DNA from: Bacteroidales bacterium GP3
Lineage (GTDB): Bacteria; Bacteroidota; Bacteroidia; Bacteroidales; Muribaculaceae
Reading direction: 5' to 3'
Assembly (NCBI GenBank): GCA_001701075.1
Contig: DAAK01000215.1
Span: forward strand, 1 to 7,204
Length of the DNA: 7,204 bases
How positions within the stretch are numbered: the first letter of the stretch is position 1; each line of letters begins with the position of its first letter. The notes beneath the pieces were generated by a model that saw only the letters and a list, made by a program, of their open reading frames with translations, had not been told where the DNA came from and did no database searches. Below, piece after piece: positions 1 through 6,919 of this stretch. The translations under genes and the position numbers were made by a program.

Positions 1-213
1 GCACCATCTACGGAACTCAGGGAATGGTTTCATGCTGACCCGGAAAACAGATGGGATGAATTTGAAGAAAAATACAAGGTTGAACTTTCTTCAAATCCTG
101 CTTTCGATGCCCTCAAAAAGGAATTAGCTGATAAGACTAAAATAACACTGCTTTACTCCTCACATGACCGTGAGCACAACAATGCAGTAGTGGTAGAAAA
201 TATGCTTAAATGA
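1..213 (+). CDS. DUF488 (YeaO-like) family protein, C-terminal part, truncated by window edge
   Basis: Frame 1 is open from the first base to a TGA at 211-213 and gives the last 70 residues of a protein whose start lies outside the window. Two blocks are recognisable as DUF488/YeaO: an early ELREWFHADPENRWDEF block, like the family's 'LRKWFxHDPxRWxEF', and a late LLYSSHDREHNNAVVVENML block, like its 'LLYxAKDxEHNxAxVL' ending. The family is usually about 115-120 residues, so roughly the first 45-50 are missing. No biochemical role is established for the family. The gene ends six bases before the rhodanese lipoprotein, with no terminator between them, so the two are probably one transcript. The family call rests on remembered consensus; the reading frame itself is seen directly. 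Confidence 0.85.
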   Translation, partial: APSTELREWFHADPENRWDEFEEKYKVELSSNPAFDALKKELADKTKITLLYSSHDREHNNAVVVENMLK

Positions 214-219
214 TTTATT

Positions 220-591
220 ATGAAGAAAATATTATTAATTTTCCTTACTATGTTAGGACTGAATGGATGCATGAATGCTCAAGATAAGAGCTATACTGAT
301 ATGGACGTGGAAGCGTTCTCAAATTATCTCAAGGATGGTGACGTACAGTTAGTGGATGTGCGGACACCTGAAGAATATGCCGAGGGACATATTCCCGGAG
401 CAATCAATATCAATGTTTTTGACAATGATTTTATCGACGAAGCATTGAAATATTTGGATAAATCTAAACCTGTTGCTGTCTATTGCAAAAGTGGAAGACG
501 ATCCGCAGATGCAGCCACAAAACTTTCTAAAAACGGTTTCAAAGTCACAAACCTAAAAGGTGGATATTTGGCTTGGGAAAAAGTTTTTTAG
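220..591 (+). CDS. Single-domain rhodanese-like lipoprotein
   Basis: The 123-residue protein starts with a lipoprotein signal peptide: KK at residues 2-3, a hydrophobic stretch, and lipobox LNGC with the lipidated cysteine at 17. Mature residues 18 to about 30 are a short linker. The rest is one rhodanese domain: LVDVRTPEEY (44-53) and GHIPGAININV (56-66) are classic rhodanese strand/loop sequence, VAVYCKSGRR (85-94) carries catalytic Cys89 and the CKSGRR phosphate-type active loop, and GGYLAWEKVF closes the fold. Such domains carry a persulfide on the cysteine and move sulfur, but the substrate here is unknown. The protein should sit in the cell envelope facing the periplasm. Residues after Cys17 (MNAQDK) are not an acidic surface-export signal as I know it. 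The start at 220 gives the complete signal peptide; the downstream ATG at residue 11 would destroy it. No Shine-Dalgarno precedes it. It likely shares a transcript with the upstream DUF488 gene. Confidence 0.92.
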   Translation: MKKILLIFLTMLGLNGCMNAQDKSYTDMDVEAFSNYLKDGDVQLVDVRTPEEYAEGHIPGAININVFDNDFIDEALKYLDKSKPVAVYCKSGRRSADAATKLSKNGFKVTNLKGGYLAWEKVF

Positions 592-600
592 AAGATTGAT

Positions 601-631
601 TTTGAAATCTCATTAATTTTCACTATTTTTG
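601..631 (+). promoter_or_regulatory. Predicted Bacteroidota-type promoter of the uvrB operon
   Basis: TTTG at 601-604 and TATTTTTG at 624-631 match the Bacteroidota primary sigma-factor consensus (-33 TTTG, -7 TAnnTTTG) exactly, with a 19-nt spacer, which is in the usual range. Transcription would begin a few bases downstream, near 636-640. It lies directly after the rhodanese stop codon and is the only good match I found between that gene and uvrB. The match is seen in the sequence; use in vivo is inferred. Confidence 0.7.
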
Positions 632-648
632 TAGGAGAAAAGGCATTC

Positions 649-678
649 TTTGTGCGTTGATTAGAATCGACGCACAAA
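649..678 (+). terminator. 13-bp hairpin between the rhodanese gene and uvrB: terminator or uvrB leader element
   Basis: Left arm 649-661 (TTTGTGCGTTGAT) and right arm 666-678 (ATCGACGCACAAA) pair over 13 positions with one G-U wobble and a 4-base TAGA loop. The centre of the stem is GC-rich in an AT-rich spacer. A weak T tract (TTTCTC, 679-684) follows. As a terminator it would end the DUF488-rhodanese transcript, for which no other candidate exists. However, it lies downstream of the predicted uvrB promoter, so it would also be inside the uvrB 5' leader. The TTTCTC can instead pair with GAGAAA at 635-640, extending the stem around an 8-base bulge and masking the T tract. It could also be read as an inverted-repeat protein operator. 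The structure is certain; its role is not. Confidence 0.6.
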
Positions 679-711
679 TTTCTCATATATAGCCTTGACA
701 TACAAAAATTT

Positions 712-2832
712 ATGGATTTTCAGATAACATCTAAATACAAACCTACAGGCGATCAGCCGGAAGCAATAGCAGAACTATCAGAAGGTGTTCTTGACGGACA
801 TCCCTTGCAGACCCTGCTTGGAGTGACAGGCAGTGGTAAGACCTTCACTATGGCAAACGTCATACAGCAAGTGAAGCGGCCTACCTTGATACTAAGCCAC
901 AACAAGACCCTTGCTGCCCAACTTTATGGAGAGATGAAAAACTTCTTTCCTGAAAACTCCGTACAATATTTCGTCAGCTACTATGACTACTATCAGCCGG
1001 AAGCATACATCCCATCAAGCGACAAGTATATTGAAAAGGACTTGATGATCAACGATCAGATTGAGAAACTTCGTCTTTCCACTGTTGCTGCACTTCTGAG
1101 TGGCCGACGCGATGTAATCGTAGTTTCATCAGTAAGTTGCATATATGGTATGGGAAATCCGGAAGATTTCTCTAAAAGCGTAGTTAGGATTGAGCTTGGA
1201 CAAAGGATTTCTCGCAATGCTTTCCTGCGTCAGCTTGTCGACTCTTTATATAGTAGAACCGAAGTGGATCTTGGAAGTGGTGAATTCAGAGTTAAAGGTG
1301 ACACCGTAGATATCAAGCTCTCTTTTGAGGATATTCAGCTCCGTGTTATGTTCTGGGGAGATGAAATAGAAAAGATTCAGACTGTAGACCCTCAAACCGG
1401 CATAATACTTAGCGAACTTGACGGCTTTAACATCTATCCTGCCAATATCTTCGTTGCAAGTAAAGAACGAACCAACAACGCAGTCAACCAGATTGCAATA
1501 GATTTGGGAACACAGGCAGAATTTTTCCGCAACGACGGTCGATTTCTCGAAGCACAGAGACTTACAGAACGAGTGAATTACGATCTTGAGATGATAAAGG
1601 AACTCGGTCATTGCTCTGGAATTGAGAATTATTCAAGATATTTCGACGGTCGCGAACCGGGAATGAGACCATTCTGCCTTCTTGACTATTTCCCTAAAGA
1701 TTTCCTTACTATCATCGATGAAAGCCATGTGACTCTTCCACAATTAAGAGGAATGTATTCCGGAGACCTTGCAAGAAAACTCAACCTCGTGGAATATGGT
1801 TTCCGTCTACCTGCAGCCATCGACAATAGACCTCTAAAATTCGATGAATTCGAACGTCTTACCCCACAGACTATATATGTAAGCGCGACACCGGGAGACT
1901 ATGAATTGCAGAAATCGGAGGGTATTGTCACAGAACAGATAATCCGACCCACAGGACTCTTAGATCCTGAAATTGAGGTTCGTCCATCAATGAACCAAAT
2001 TGATGATCTTTTGGAAGAAATCCAGCTTAGAATAGAACGCGGAGAGCGTACTCTTGTCACAACACTCACGAAGAGAATGGCAGAAGAACTCGATACGCAT
2101 CTCCAAAGCTTTGGAGTCAGGAGCGCATATATTCATTCAGATGTCGATACTCTCGACCGTATCCGCATACTTAACGATCTAAGAGAAGGAACTTATGACG
2201 TGCTGATAGGAGTAAACTTACTCAGGGAGGGTCTTGACTTGCCCGAAGTGTCACTTGTTGCGATTCTTGATGCCGACAAGGAAGGATTCCTGCGTAATCA
2301 CCGATCACTCACCCAGACTGCGGGACGTGCGGCTCGAAATGTCAATGGCATGGTTATAATGTATGCAGACAAGATTACGGATTCCATGCAGAAGACTATT
2401 GACGAGACTGAGCGACGCCGAGCAAAACAGATGATTTATAATGAGCAGCACGGCATCACTCCCACCCCGATTGTCAAGAAGACAAATACTGACCTTATCG
2501 ACCTATATCAAGGAGTGGATTCAGATGCCAACGAATATGTAGCTTCAAAACCGAGAGTTTCAAAACCAGGAAGCAACAAGAAACCGGTGTCTATTCCAAA
2601 GGCCGAGCCCAGAGCATATATTGAAGAAGAACATGAACCTGCAGCTCTTGTTGCAGATCCAATTGTAGAGTACATGAGTGTATCGGATCTAAAAGCACGT
2701 ATAGCTAAGGTTCAGTCTGACATGACCAAGGCAGCCAAAGCAATGGACTTCATGGAAGCTGCAAGGCTGCGCGATGAACTTCTTGCTCTTAAAGACCTTA
2801 CAACTGCTAAAGAAACAGAAAGCCATGTATAA
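712..2832 (+). CDS. uvrB: UvrABC excinuclease subunit B
   Basis: Complete 706-residue UvrB, the ATP-dependent damage-verification subunit of nucleotide excision repair that takes lesions from UvrA and recruits UvrC. Visible in order: N-terminal KYKPTGDQPEAI; Walker A GVTGSGKT (37-44, Lys43); beta-hairpin YYDYYQPEAYIP (90-101) that clamps DNA strands; a UvrA-interacting domain about 150-250; Walker B/helicase motif II DESH (336-339); SATPG (391-395); NLLREGLDLPEVS (502-514); helicase motif VI QTAGRAARN (535-543); and a C-terminal UVR coiled-coil motif (about 655-693) that contacts UvrC. It is slightly longer than the roughly 670-residue E. coli protein; the extra length is a Lys/Pro/Glu-rich linker at about 600-655. 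All key residues are present and there is no frameshift. The ATG at 712 begins the conserved N-terminus; upstream is A/T-rich with no Shine-Dalgarno. First gene of a three-gene operon; its last 8 bp overlap ygiQ. Confidence 0.98.
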   Translation: MDFQITSKYKPTGDQPEAIAELSEGVLDGHPLQTLLGVTGSGKTFTMANVIQQVKRPTLILSHNKTLAAQLYGEMKNFFPENSVQYFVSYYDYYQPEAYIPSSDKYIEKDLMINDQIEKLRLSTVAALLSGRRDVIVVSSVSCIYGMGNPEDFSKSVVRIELGQRISRNAFLRQLVDSLYSRTEVDLGSGEFRVKGDTVDIKLSFEDIQLRVMFWGDEIEKIQTVDPQTGIILSELDGFNIYPANIFVASKERTNNAVNQIAIDLGTQAEFFRNDGRFLEAQRLTERVNYDLEMIKELGHCSGIENYSRYFDGREPGMRPFCLLDYFPKDFLTIIDESHVTLPQLRGMYSGDLARKLNLVEYGFRLPAAIDNRPLKFDEFERLTPQTIYVSATPGDYELQKSEGIVTEQIIRPTGLLDPEIEVRPSMNQIDDLLEEIQLRIERGERTLVTTLTKRMAEELDTHLQSFGVRSAYIHSDVDTLDRIRILNDLREGTYDVLIGVNLLREGLDLPEVSLVAILDADKEGFLRNHRSLTQTAGRAARNVNGMVIMYADKITDSMQKTIDETERRRAKQMIYNEQHGITPTPIVKKTNTDLIDLYQGVDSDANEYVASKPRVSKPGSNKKPVSIPKAEPRAYIEEEHEPAALVADPIVEYMSVSDLKARIAKVQSDMTKAAKAMDFMEAARLRDELLALKDLTTAKETESHV

Positions 2833-4726
2833 GAAAACAGACTTTCTACCCACTACCGCAGATGAAATGAAAATGCTTGGTTGGGAACAGGCTGACGTTA
2901 TCATCTTCAGTGGAGACGCATACGTAGACCATCCTTCATTCGGAGCCGCGGTCATTGGGCGCACACTTCAGAAAGCAGGATATAAAGTTGCTATTGTGCC
3001 TCAGCCAAATTGGCGTGATGACCTTCGCGACTTCAAAAAACTCGGGAAACCACGTTTGTTCTTTGGCGTATCAGCCGGAGCAATGGACTCAATGGTGAAT
3101 CATTACACAGCAAACCGAAGACTACGCCATGACGATGCCTATACCCCCGGAGGAAAGCATGGCATGCGTCCAGACTATCCTACAATAGTTTACTCAAAAA
3201 TACTGAAGGAACTTTACCCCGATGTTCCTGTAATAGCCGGAGGTATAGAAGCCTCTTTGAGGCGAGTTGCTCACTATGACTATTGGGCAGACAGGCTTCG
3301 ACCCTCTATTCTTACTGAATGCGCTGCGGATATGATTTCCTATGGCATGGGCGAGAAAACCATGCTTTCACTTGCAGAAAGACTCGACAAAGGAGAAAAA
3401 ATATCCGAAATCACTGATATTCCTCAGACGGTTTTCTTCACTGATGCCAATGATACCCAAAAATATTCAGATAATTCCATAGTCCTCTTTAGTTTTGAAG
3501 AGTGTTTAGCTGATAAAAAGAAACAAGCCCAAAACTTCCGGCACGTAGAAGAGGAAAGCAATAAATGGAGTGGAAAGATTCTATATCAAGCTACTGGCGA
3601 CCGAATGATACGTATCAATCCTATGTGGCCCCCCATGAACCCTGGAGAAATTGATGCCTCATTCGATCTTCCCTATACCCGAGTACCTCACCCACGATAT
3701 AAAGGAAAGACAATTCCAGCATATGATATGATAAGGCATTCTATTTGTATGCACCGTGGCTGCTTCGGAGGTTGCGCATTCTGCACCATTTCGGCTCATC
3801 AAGGTAAATTCATTGCATCGAGAAGCAAGGAATCAATCTTGAAAGAGGCAAAGAAAGTCACGGAAATGGAGGATTTCAAAGGTTATATCTCCGACCTTGG
3901 CGGCCCATCTGCCAATATGTATGCAATGGGAGGTAAAAACAAGGAGGCTTGCAAGAAATGTGTCAGGCCATCTTGCCTGCATCCGAAGCCTTGCCCCAAT
4001 CTTGACACAAACCACTCTCCTCTTACTGATATTTACAGAAGTGTCGATGCCTTGCCAGGAGTGAAGAAATCATTTGTTGGCAGTGGTGTACGCTACGACC
4101 TTGCTATGGCTCCTACAGATTCTGCCGACAAGACAAGAGCAAATGCTGAATACTTGGAAGAACTTATCTCAAATCATGTAAGCGGAAGGCTCAAGGTGGC
4201 ACCGGAACATACATCCGATAAAGTGCTTAACTGCATGAGAAAACCATCTTTTAAGCTTTTCTACGACTTCAAGAAGGTTTTCGATAGTGTCAATCGTAAG
4301 CATGGTCTTAATCAGCAGCTCATTCCCTACTTCATATCTTCGCATCCTGCTTGCAGAGAAACAGATATGGCAGAATTAGCCTGCATCACGAAGGGTCTTA
4401 ATTTCCATCTGGAGCAAGTGCAAGACTTTACACCGACCCCTATGACAGTTGCAAGCGAGATCTATTACACCGGAATACATCCATACACTGGAGAAAAGGT
4501 CTTCACTGCAACTACAGAAAAAGAAAAACTTGCTCAGCGACAGTTTTTCTTCTGGTATAAACCGGAAATGAAGGTTCAGATCACAGAGGAATTACGCAAA
4601 CTCCATCGTCCTGACCTCATAAAGGCTCTCTATCCAGGTTACAATCCCACAGAGAGGACACACTCTCAAATTCAACGAAAATACAATAATTCAAACAAAC
4701 CCAATAACAAAAAGACAAGAAAATGA
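2825..4726 (+). CDS. ygiQ: YgiQ-family radical SAM protein (UPF0313)
   Basis: A 633-residue member of the YgiQ family: a radical SAM enzyme with a [4Fe-4S] cluster, cytosolic, reaction unknown. The N-terminal domain opens with FLPTTADEMKMLGW and SGDAYVDHPSFGAAVIGR and contains GGIEASLRR (about 140-147), all family hallmarks. The cluster motif is C313-x3-C317-x2-C320 in MHRGCFGGCAFC. A second conserved cysteine set follows at 376, 379, 384 and 390 (C-x2-C-x4-C-x5-C). The C-terminal part includes KVAPEHTSDKVL and DFTPTPMT. The last about 17 residues are an Asn/Lys-rich tail. The frame is open from 2774, but I choose ATG 2825 because the family's conserved N-terminus begins there and the extra 17 residues would be uvrB sequence read out of frame. 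This start overlaps the uvrB stop by 8 bp, which suggests translational coupling. E. coli YgiQ is longer, about 740 residues. Confidence 0.95.
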   Translation: MYKKTDFLPTTADEMKMLGWEQADVIIFSGDAYVDHPSFGAAVIGRTLQKAGYKVAIVPQPNWRDDLRDFKKLGKPRLFFGVSAGAMDSMVNHYTANRRLRHDDAYTPGGKHGMRPDYPTIVYSKILKELYPDVPVIAGGIEASLRRVAHYDYWADRLRPSILTECAADMISYGMGEKTMLSLAERLDKGEKISEITDIPQTVFFTDANDTQKYSDNSIVLFSFEECLADKKKQAQNFRHVEEESNKWSGKILYQATGDRMIRINPMWPPMNPGEIDASFDLPYTRVPHPRYKGKTIPAYDMIRHSICMHRGCFGGCAFCTISAHQGKFIASRSKESILKEAKKVTEMEDFKGYISDLGGPSANMYAMGGKNKEACKKCVRPSCLHPKPCPNLDTNHSPLTDIYRSVDALPGVKKSFVGSGVRYDLAMAPTDSADKTRANAEYLEELISNHVSGRLKVAPEHTSDKVLNCMRKPSFKLFYDFKKVFDSVNRKHGLNQQLIPYFISSHPACRETDMAELACITKGLNFHLEQVQDFTPTPMTVASEIYYTGIHPYTGEKVFTATTEKEKLAQRQFFFWYKPEMKVQITEELRKLHRPDLIKALYPGYNPTERTHSQIQRKYNNSNKPNNKKTRK

Positions 4727-6831
4727 ACAAGTCAAGATTAGCCATGGGAGCATTCATTCTTCCCTTATGCTTTGCGACATCATGCAAGGAAGGGGGCACA
4801 GAAGAAAATGTGATCGAAAAGCCTGAGATCACCATCGTTGACGGACAGATGACACCGGAAGTACTTGAGTCTCTCGGTCAAGTAAATGGAGCCGTAGCTT
4901 CACCCGATGGAAAGACAATTGCTTTCACCATCAAGTATGAAGACATCAAAGAGAACAAAGGTAATTCTGAAATCTACACTGTACCTGCAGAAGGTGGAGA
5001 AGTAAAACGCCTTACACGCACATCAGGATCTGAAGGGAATCTTCAGTGGATCAACGGAGGAGAGCGTCTGGCCTATCTCGGCAAAGACACTCAGGGAAAG
5101 ATGCAGATTTTCTCCATGGATCCGGATGGAAGGAATGTATCTTGCCATTCCAATGTAGAAAGCGGTGTAGAATGTTTCCTTTTCTCTCCAGATTCAAAGA
5201 AGGTGGTTTACTCAACTTCTATCAAAGATTTCAACCAGAAAGATTCCACACTTTTTGCCGGTCTTGACAAGACAAGCGGTAGGGTTGTTGATGACCTCAT
5301 GTATAAGCACTGGGATGAATGGGTTGAAGCTATCCCCCATCCTTTTGTAGCTGACTTTGATGGAGCAGACATTTCCGGAGCTAAAGACATTATGGAAGGG
5401 GAACCATTCGAATGTCCGATGAAGCCTTTCGGTGGCTCGGAGTCATTTGCTTGGAGTCCTGACAGCAAGAAACTGGTATATGTAAGCCGTAAGCTGAAGG
5501 GTATGGAATATGCATATTCTACTGACAGCGACCTCTTCCTTTATGATATGGAAAACGGAAGCACCGAGTGTCTGACACCCGGAGAAGATTGGCCTGGATA
5601 TGATACAGATCCTGCGTTCTCACCTGATGGAAACAGTCTTGCTTTCCTATCCATGAAGACTGCAAAATATGAGAGCGACAAAAAGCGCCTCATGGTTATG
5701 GATATGACTTCACGTCAAGTTAAAGATCTCACTGAAGGTTGGGATCGTTGGCCGGAAGGGATTGCTTGGACACCTGATGGAAAGGAAATCGTATTTAACG
5801 GTTATAGCGATGGAGTAATGCCAATTTTCAAGGTGAATGTAGCTGATGCCAAGATTGACGTGATTGCAGAAGGACAATATGACTACCTTGGTGTTCAGCC
5901 TCTTGGTAATACTGGTAAAGTGGCATGTATGCGTCATTCAATGCTTGAGCCAAACGATATCTATGTTGCAGAAGCAGGTAAAGTGACGCAATTGACCGAG
6001 GTAAATAAAGATATCTTGTCGCAGCTTGCTGAAGTGAAAGTTGAGAAGCATCTCGTACCAACTACTGATGGCAAGGAGATGACCTGCTGGGTAATACTTC
6101 CACCAAACTTTGACCCCAACAAGAAATACCCGGCTATCCTTTATTGCCAAGGCGGTCCGCAACAGGCAGTAAGCCAATTTTGGAGCTATCGTTGGAACTT
6201 CCGCATCATGGCATCGCAAGGTTACGTGATTATCGCTCCAAATCGCCGTGGTCTGCCAGGCTTCGGTGAAGAATGGAACCGTCAGATATCAGGTGATTAT
6301 GGAGGTCAGAATATGCGCGACTATTTCTCTGCTACTGATTATATAGCAGCGCAACCATACGTAGATGAAAAGAAGATTGGTGCTATCGGAGCAAGCTATG
6401 GAGGTTTCTCTGTATATTGGCTTGCCGGACATCATGAAGGTCGTTTCGCTGCTCTTGTCGCTCATGCCGGTATCTTCAATATGGAAGCTCAGTATCTTGA
6501 AACAGAAGAGATGTGGTTTGCCGATTTCGATATGGGTGGTGCTCCTTGGGATATGAACAATGCTACAGCACAGCGTACATTTGCTACTTCACCACATAAG
6601 TTTGTCAACAATTGGACAGCACCTATTCTTGTTACAGTTGGAGAACTTGACTACCGCATCCTTGCGTCGCAAGGCATGATGGCCTTCAATGCAGCAAAGA
6701 TGCATGGGCTTGAAGCTGAAATGCTTGTATTCCCAGATGAAAACCACTGGATCTTGAAGCCACAGAATGCTATACTTTGGCAACGCACATTCTTCCGCTT
6801 CCTTGATAAATACCTCAAAACTAATTCATAA
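4723..6831 (+). CDS. DPP5-like S9 family prolyl oligopeptidase, lipoprotein
   Basis: A 702-residue serine peptidase of the S9 family, closest by eye to Porphyromonas-type dipeptidyl-peptidase 5, which removes N-terminal dipeptides in the periplasm. Signal peptide: K3/R5, hydrophobic 6-19, then FATSC with a probable lipidated Cys21 (Ala at -3 is less usual than Leu). The beta-propeller domain (about 45-430) shows repeated PD40-type blades at SPDGK (60-64), SPDSKK (155 and 245), SPDGN (300) and TPDGK (350). The alpha/beta-hydrolase domain (about 440-700) has QGGPQ (476-480), PNRRG (506-510), nucleophile Ser558 in GASYGG, Asp643 in GELDYR and His675 in DENHWILKPQN, so the triad is intact. ATG 4723 overlaps the ygiQ stop as ATGA and gives the full signal peptide; no Shine-Dalgarno is present. 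Last gene of the operon, followed by a terminator. Substrate preference cannot be read from the sequence. Confidence 0.94.
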   Translation: MNKSRLAMGAFILPLCFATSCKEGGTEENVIEKPEITIVDGQMTPEVLESLGQVNGAVASPDGKTIAFTIKYEDIKENKGNSEIYTVPAEGGEVKRLTRTSGSEGNLQWINGGERLAYLGKDTQGKMQIFSMDPDGRNVSCHSNVESGVECFLFSPDSKKVVYSTSIKDFNQKDSTLFAGLDKTSGRVVDDLMYKHWDEWVEAIPHPFVADFDGADISGAKDIMEGEPFECPMKPFGGSESFAWSPDSKKLVYVSRKLKGMEYAYSTDSDLFLYDMENGSTECLTPGEDWPGYDTDPAFSPDGNSLAFLSMKTAKYESDKKRLMVMDMTSRQVKDLTEGWDRWPEGIAWTPDGKEIVFNGYSDGVMPIFKVNVADAKIDVIAEGQYDYLGVQPLGNTGKVACMRHSMLEPNDIYVAEAGKVTQLTEVNKDILSQLAEVKVEKHLVPTTDGKEMTCWVILPPNFDPNKKYPAILYCQGGPQQAVSQFWSYRWNFRIMASQGYVIIAPNRRGLPGFGEEWNRQISGDYGGQNMRDYFSATDYIAAQPYVDEKKIGAIGASYGGFSVYWLAGHHEGRFAALVAHAGIFNMEAQYLETEEMWFADFDMGGAPWDMNNATAQRTFATSPHKFVNNWTAPILVTVGELDYRILASQGMMAFNAAKMHGLEAEMLVFPDENHWILKPQNAILWQRTFFRFLDKYLKTNS

Positions 6832-6859
6832 TGCATAATTAATAATGCATAATTAATAA
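6828..6859. repeat. Tandem 14-bp AT-rich repeat after the peptidase stop
   Basis: ATAATGCATAATTA occurs twice head to tail (6828-6841 and 6842-6855), with a partial third copy ATAA (6856-6859). The first copy contains the peptidase stop codon (TAA 6829-6831). Each unit holds the palindromes ATGCAT and TAATTA. The pattern resembles the short 'AATTCATAATTAATAAT' intergenic repeats often seen between genes in Bacteroides and Prevotella relatives; that comparison is from memory. Confidence 0.75.
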
Positions 6860-6904
6860 GAAGGTGTATCATTAGTTAGAATATGATACACCCTCTTATT
6901 TTTC
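6855..6904 (+). terminator. Rho-independent terminator of the uvrB-ygiQ-peptidase operon
   Basis: Perfect 10-bp stem GGTGTATCAT (6863-6872) with ATGATACACC (6883-6892), loop of 10 bases (6873-6882). After one A/C mismatch (6862/6893) the stem continues 7 bp further (6855-6861 with 6894-6900). The T run TTTTT at 6899-6903 follows on the + strand. It sits between convergent genes and so may also slow transcripts from the minus-strand gene, but on that strand the T tract is poor. Confidence 0.85.
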
Positions 6905-6919
6905 TATTACAAATGTAGT

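Noticed and set aside
695..700. TTGACA just before uvrB, resembling a sigma-70 -35 box.
   Set aside because: Only 11 bases separate it from the ATG, no -10 or TAnnTTTG element follows before the start, and the host appears to use the Bacteroidota consensus.
1246..1611. Open minus-strand frame of 121 codons inside uvrB.
   Set aside because: It lies wholly within a conserved, intact uvrB and its translation shows no recognisable domain; it is a shadow of the coding strand.
2774..2824. Upstream extension of the ygiQ frame with an ATG at 2774, adding 17 residues.
   Set aside because: The added residues are uvrB coding sequence read in another frame and precede the conserved family N-terminus; the ATG at 2825 fits better.
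5208..6219. Several open minus-strand frames of 75-93 codons inside the peptidase gene.
   Set aside because: They overlap one another and an intact S9 peptidase with a full catalytic triad, with no family resemblance; they are coding-strand shadows.
6651..6872. Minus-strand frame of 73 codons spanning the end of the peptidase gene and the 14-bp repeats.
   Set aside because: Its N-terminal part is only the AT repeat in translation and the rest is antisense to the catalytic domain; not a credible gene.
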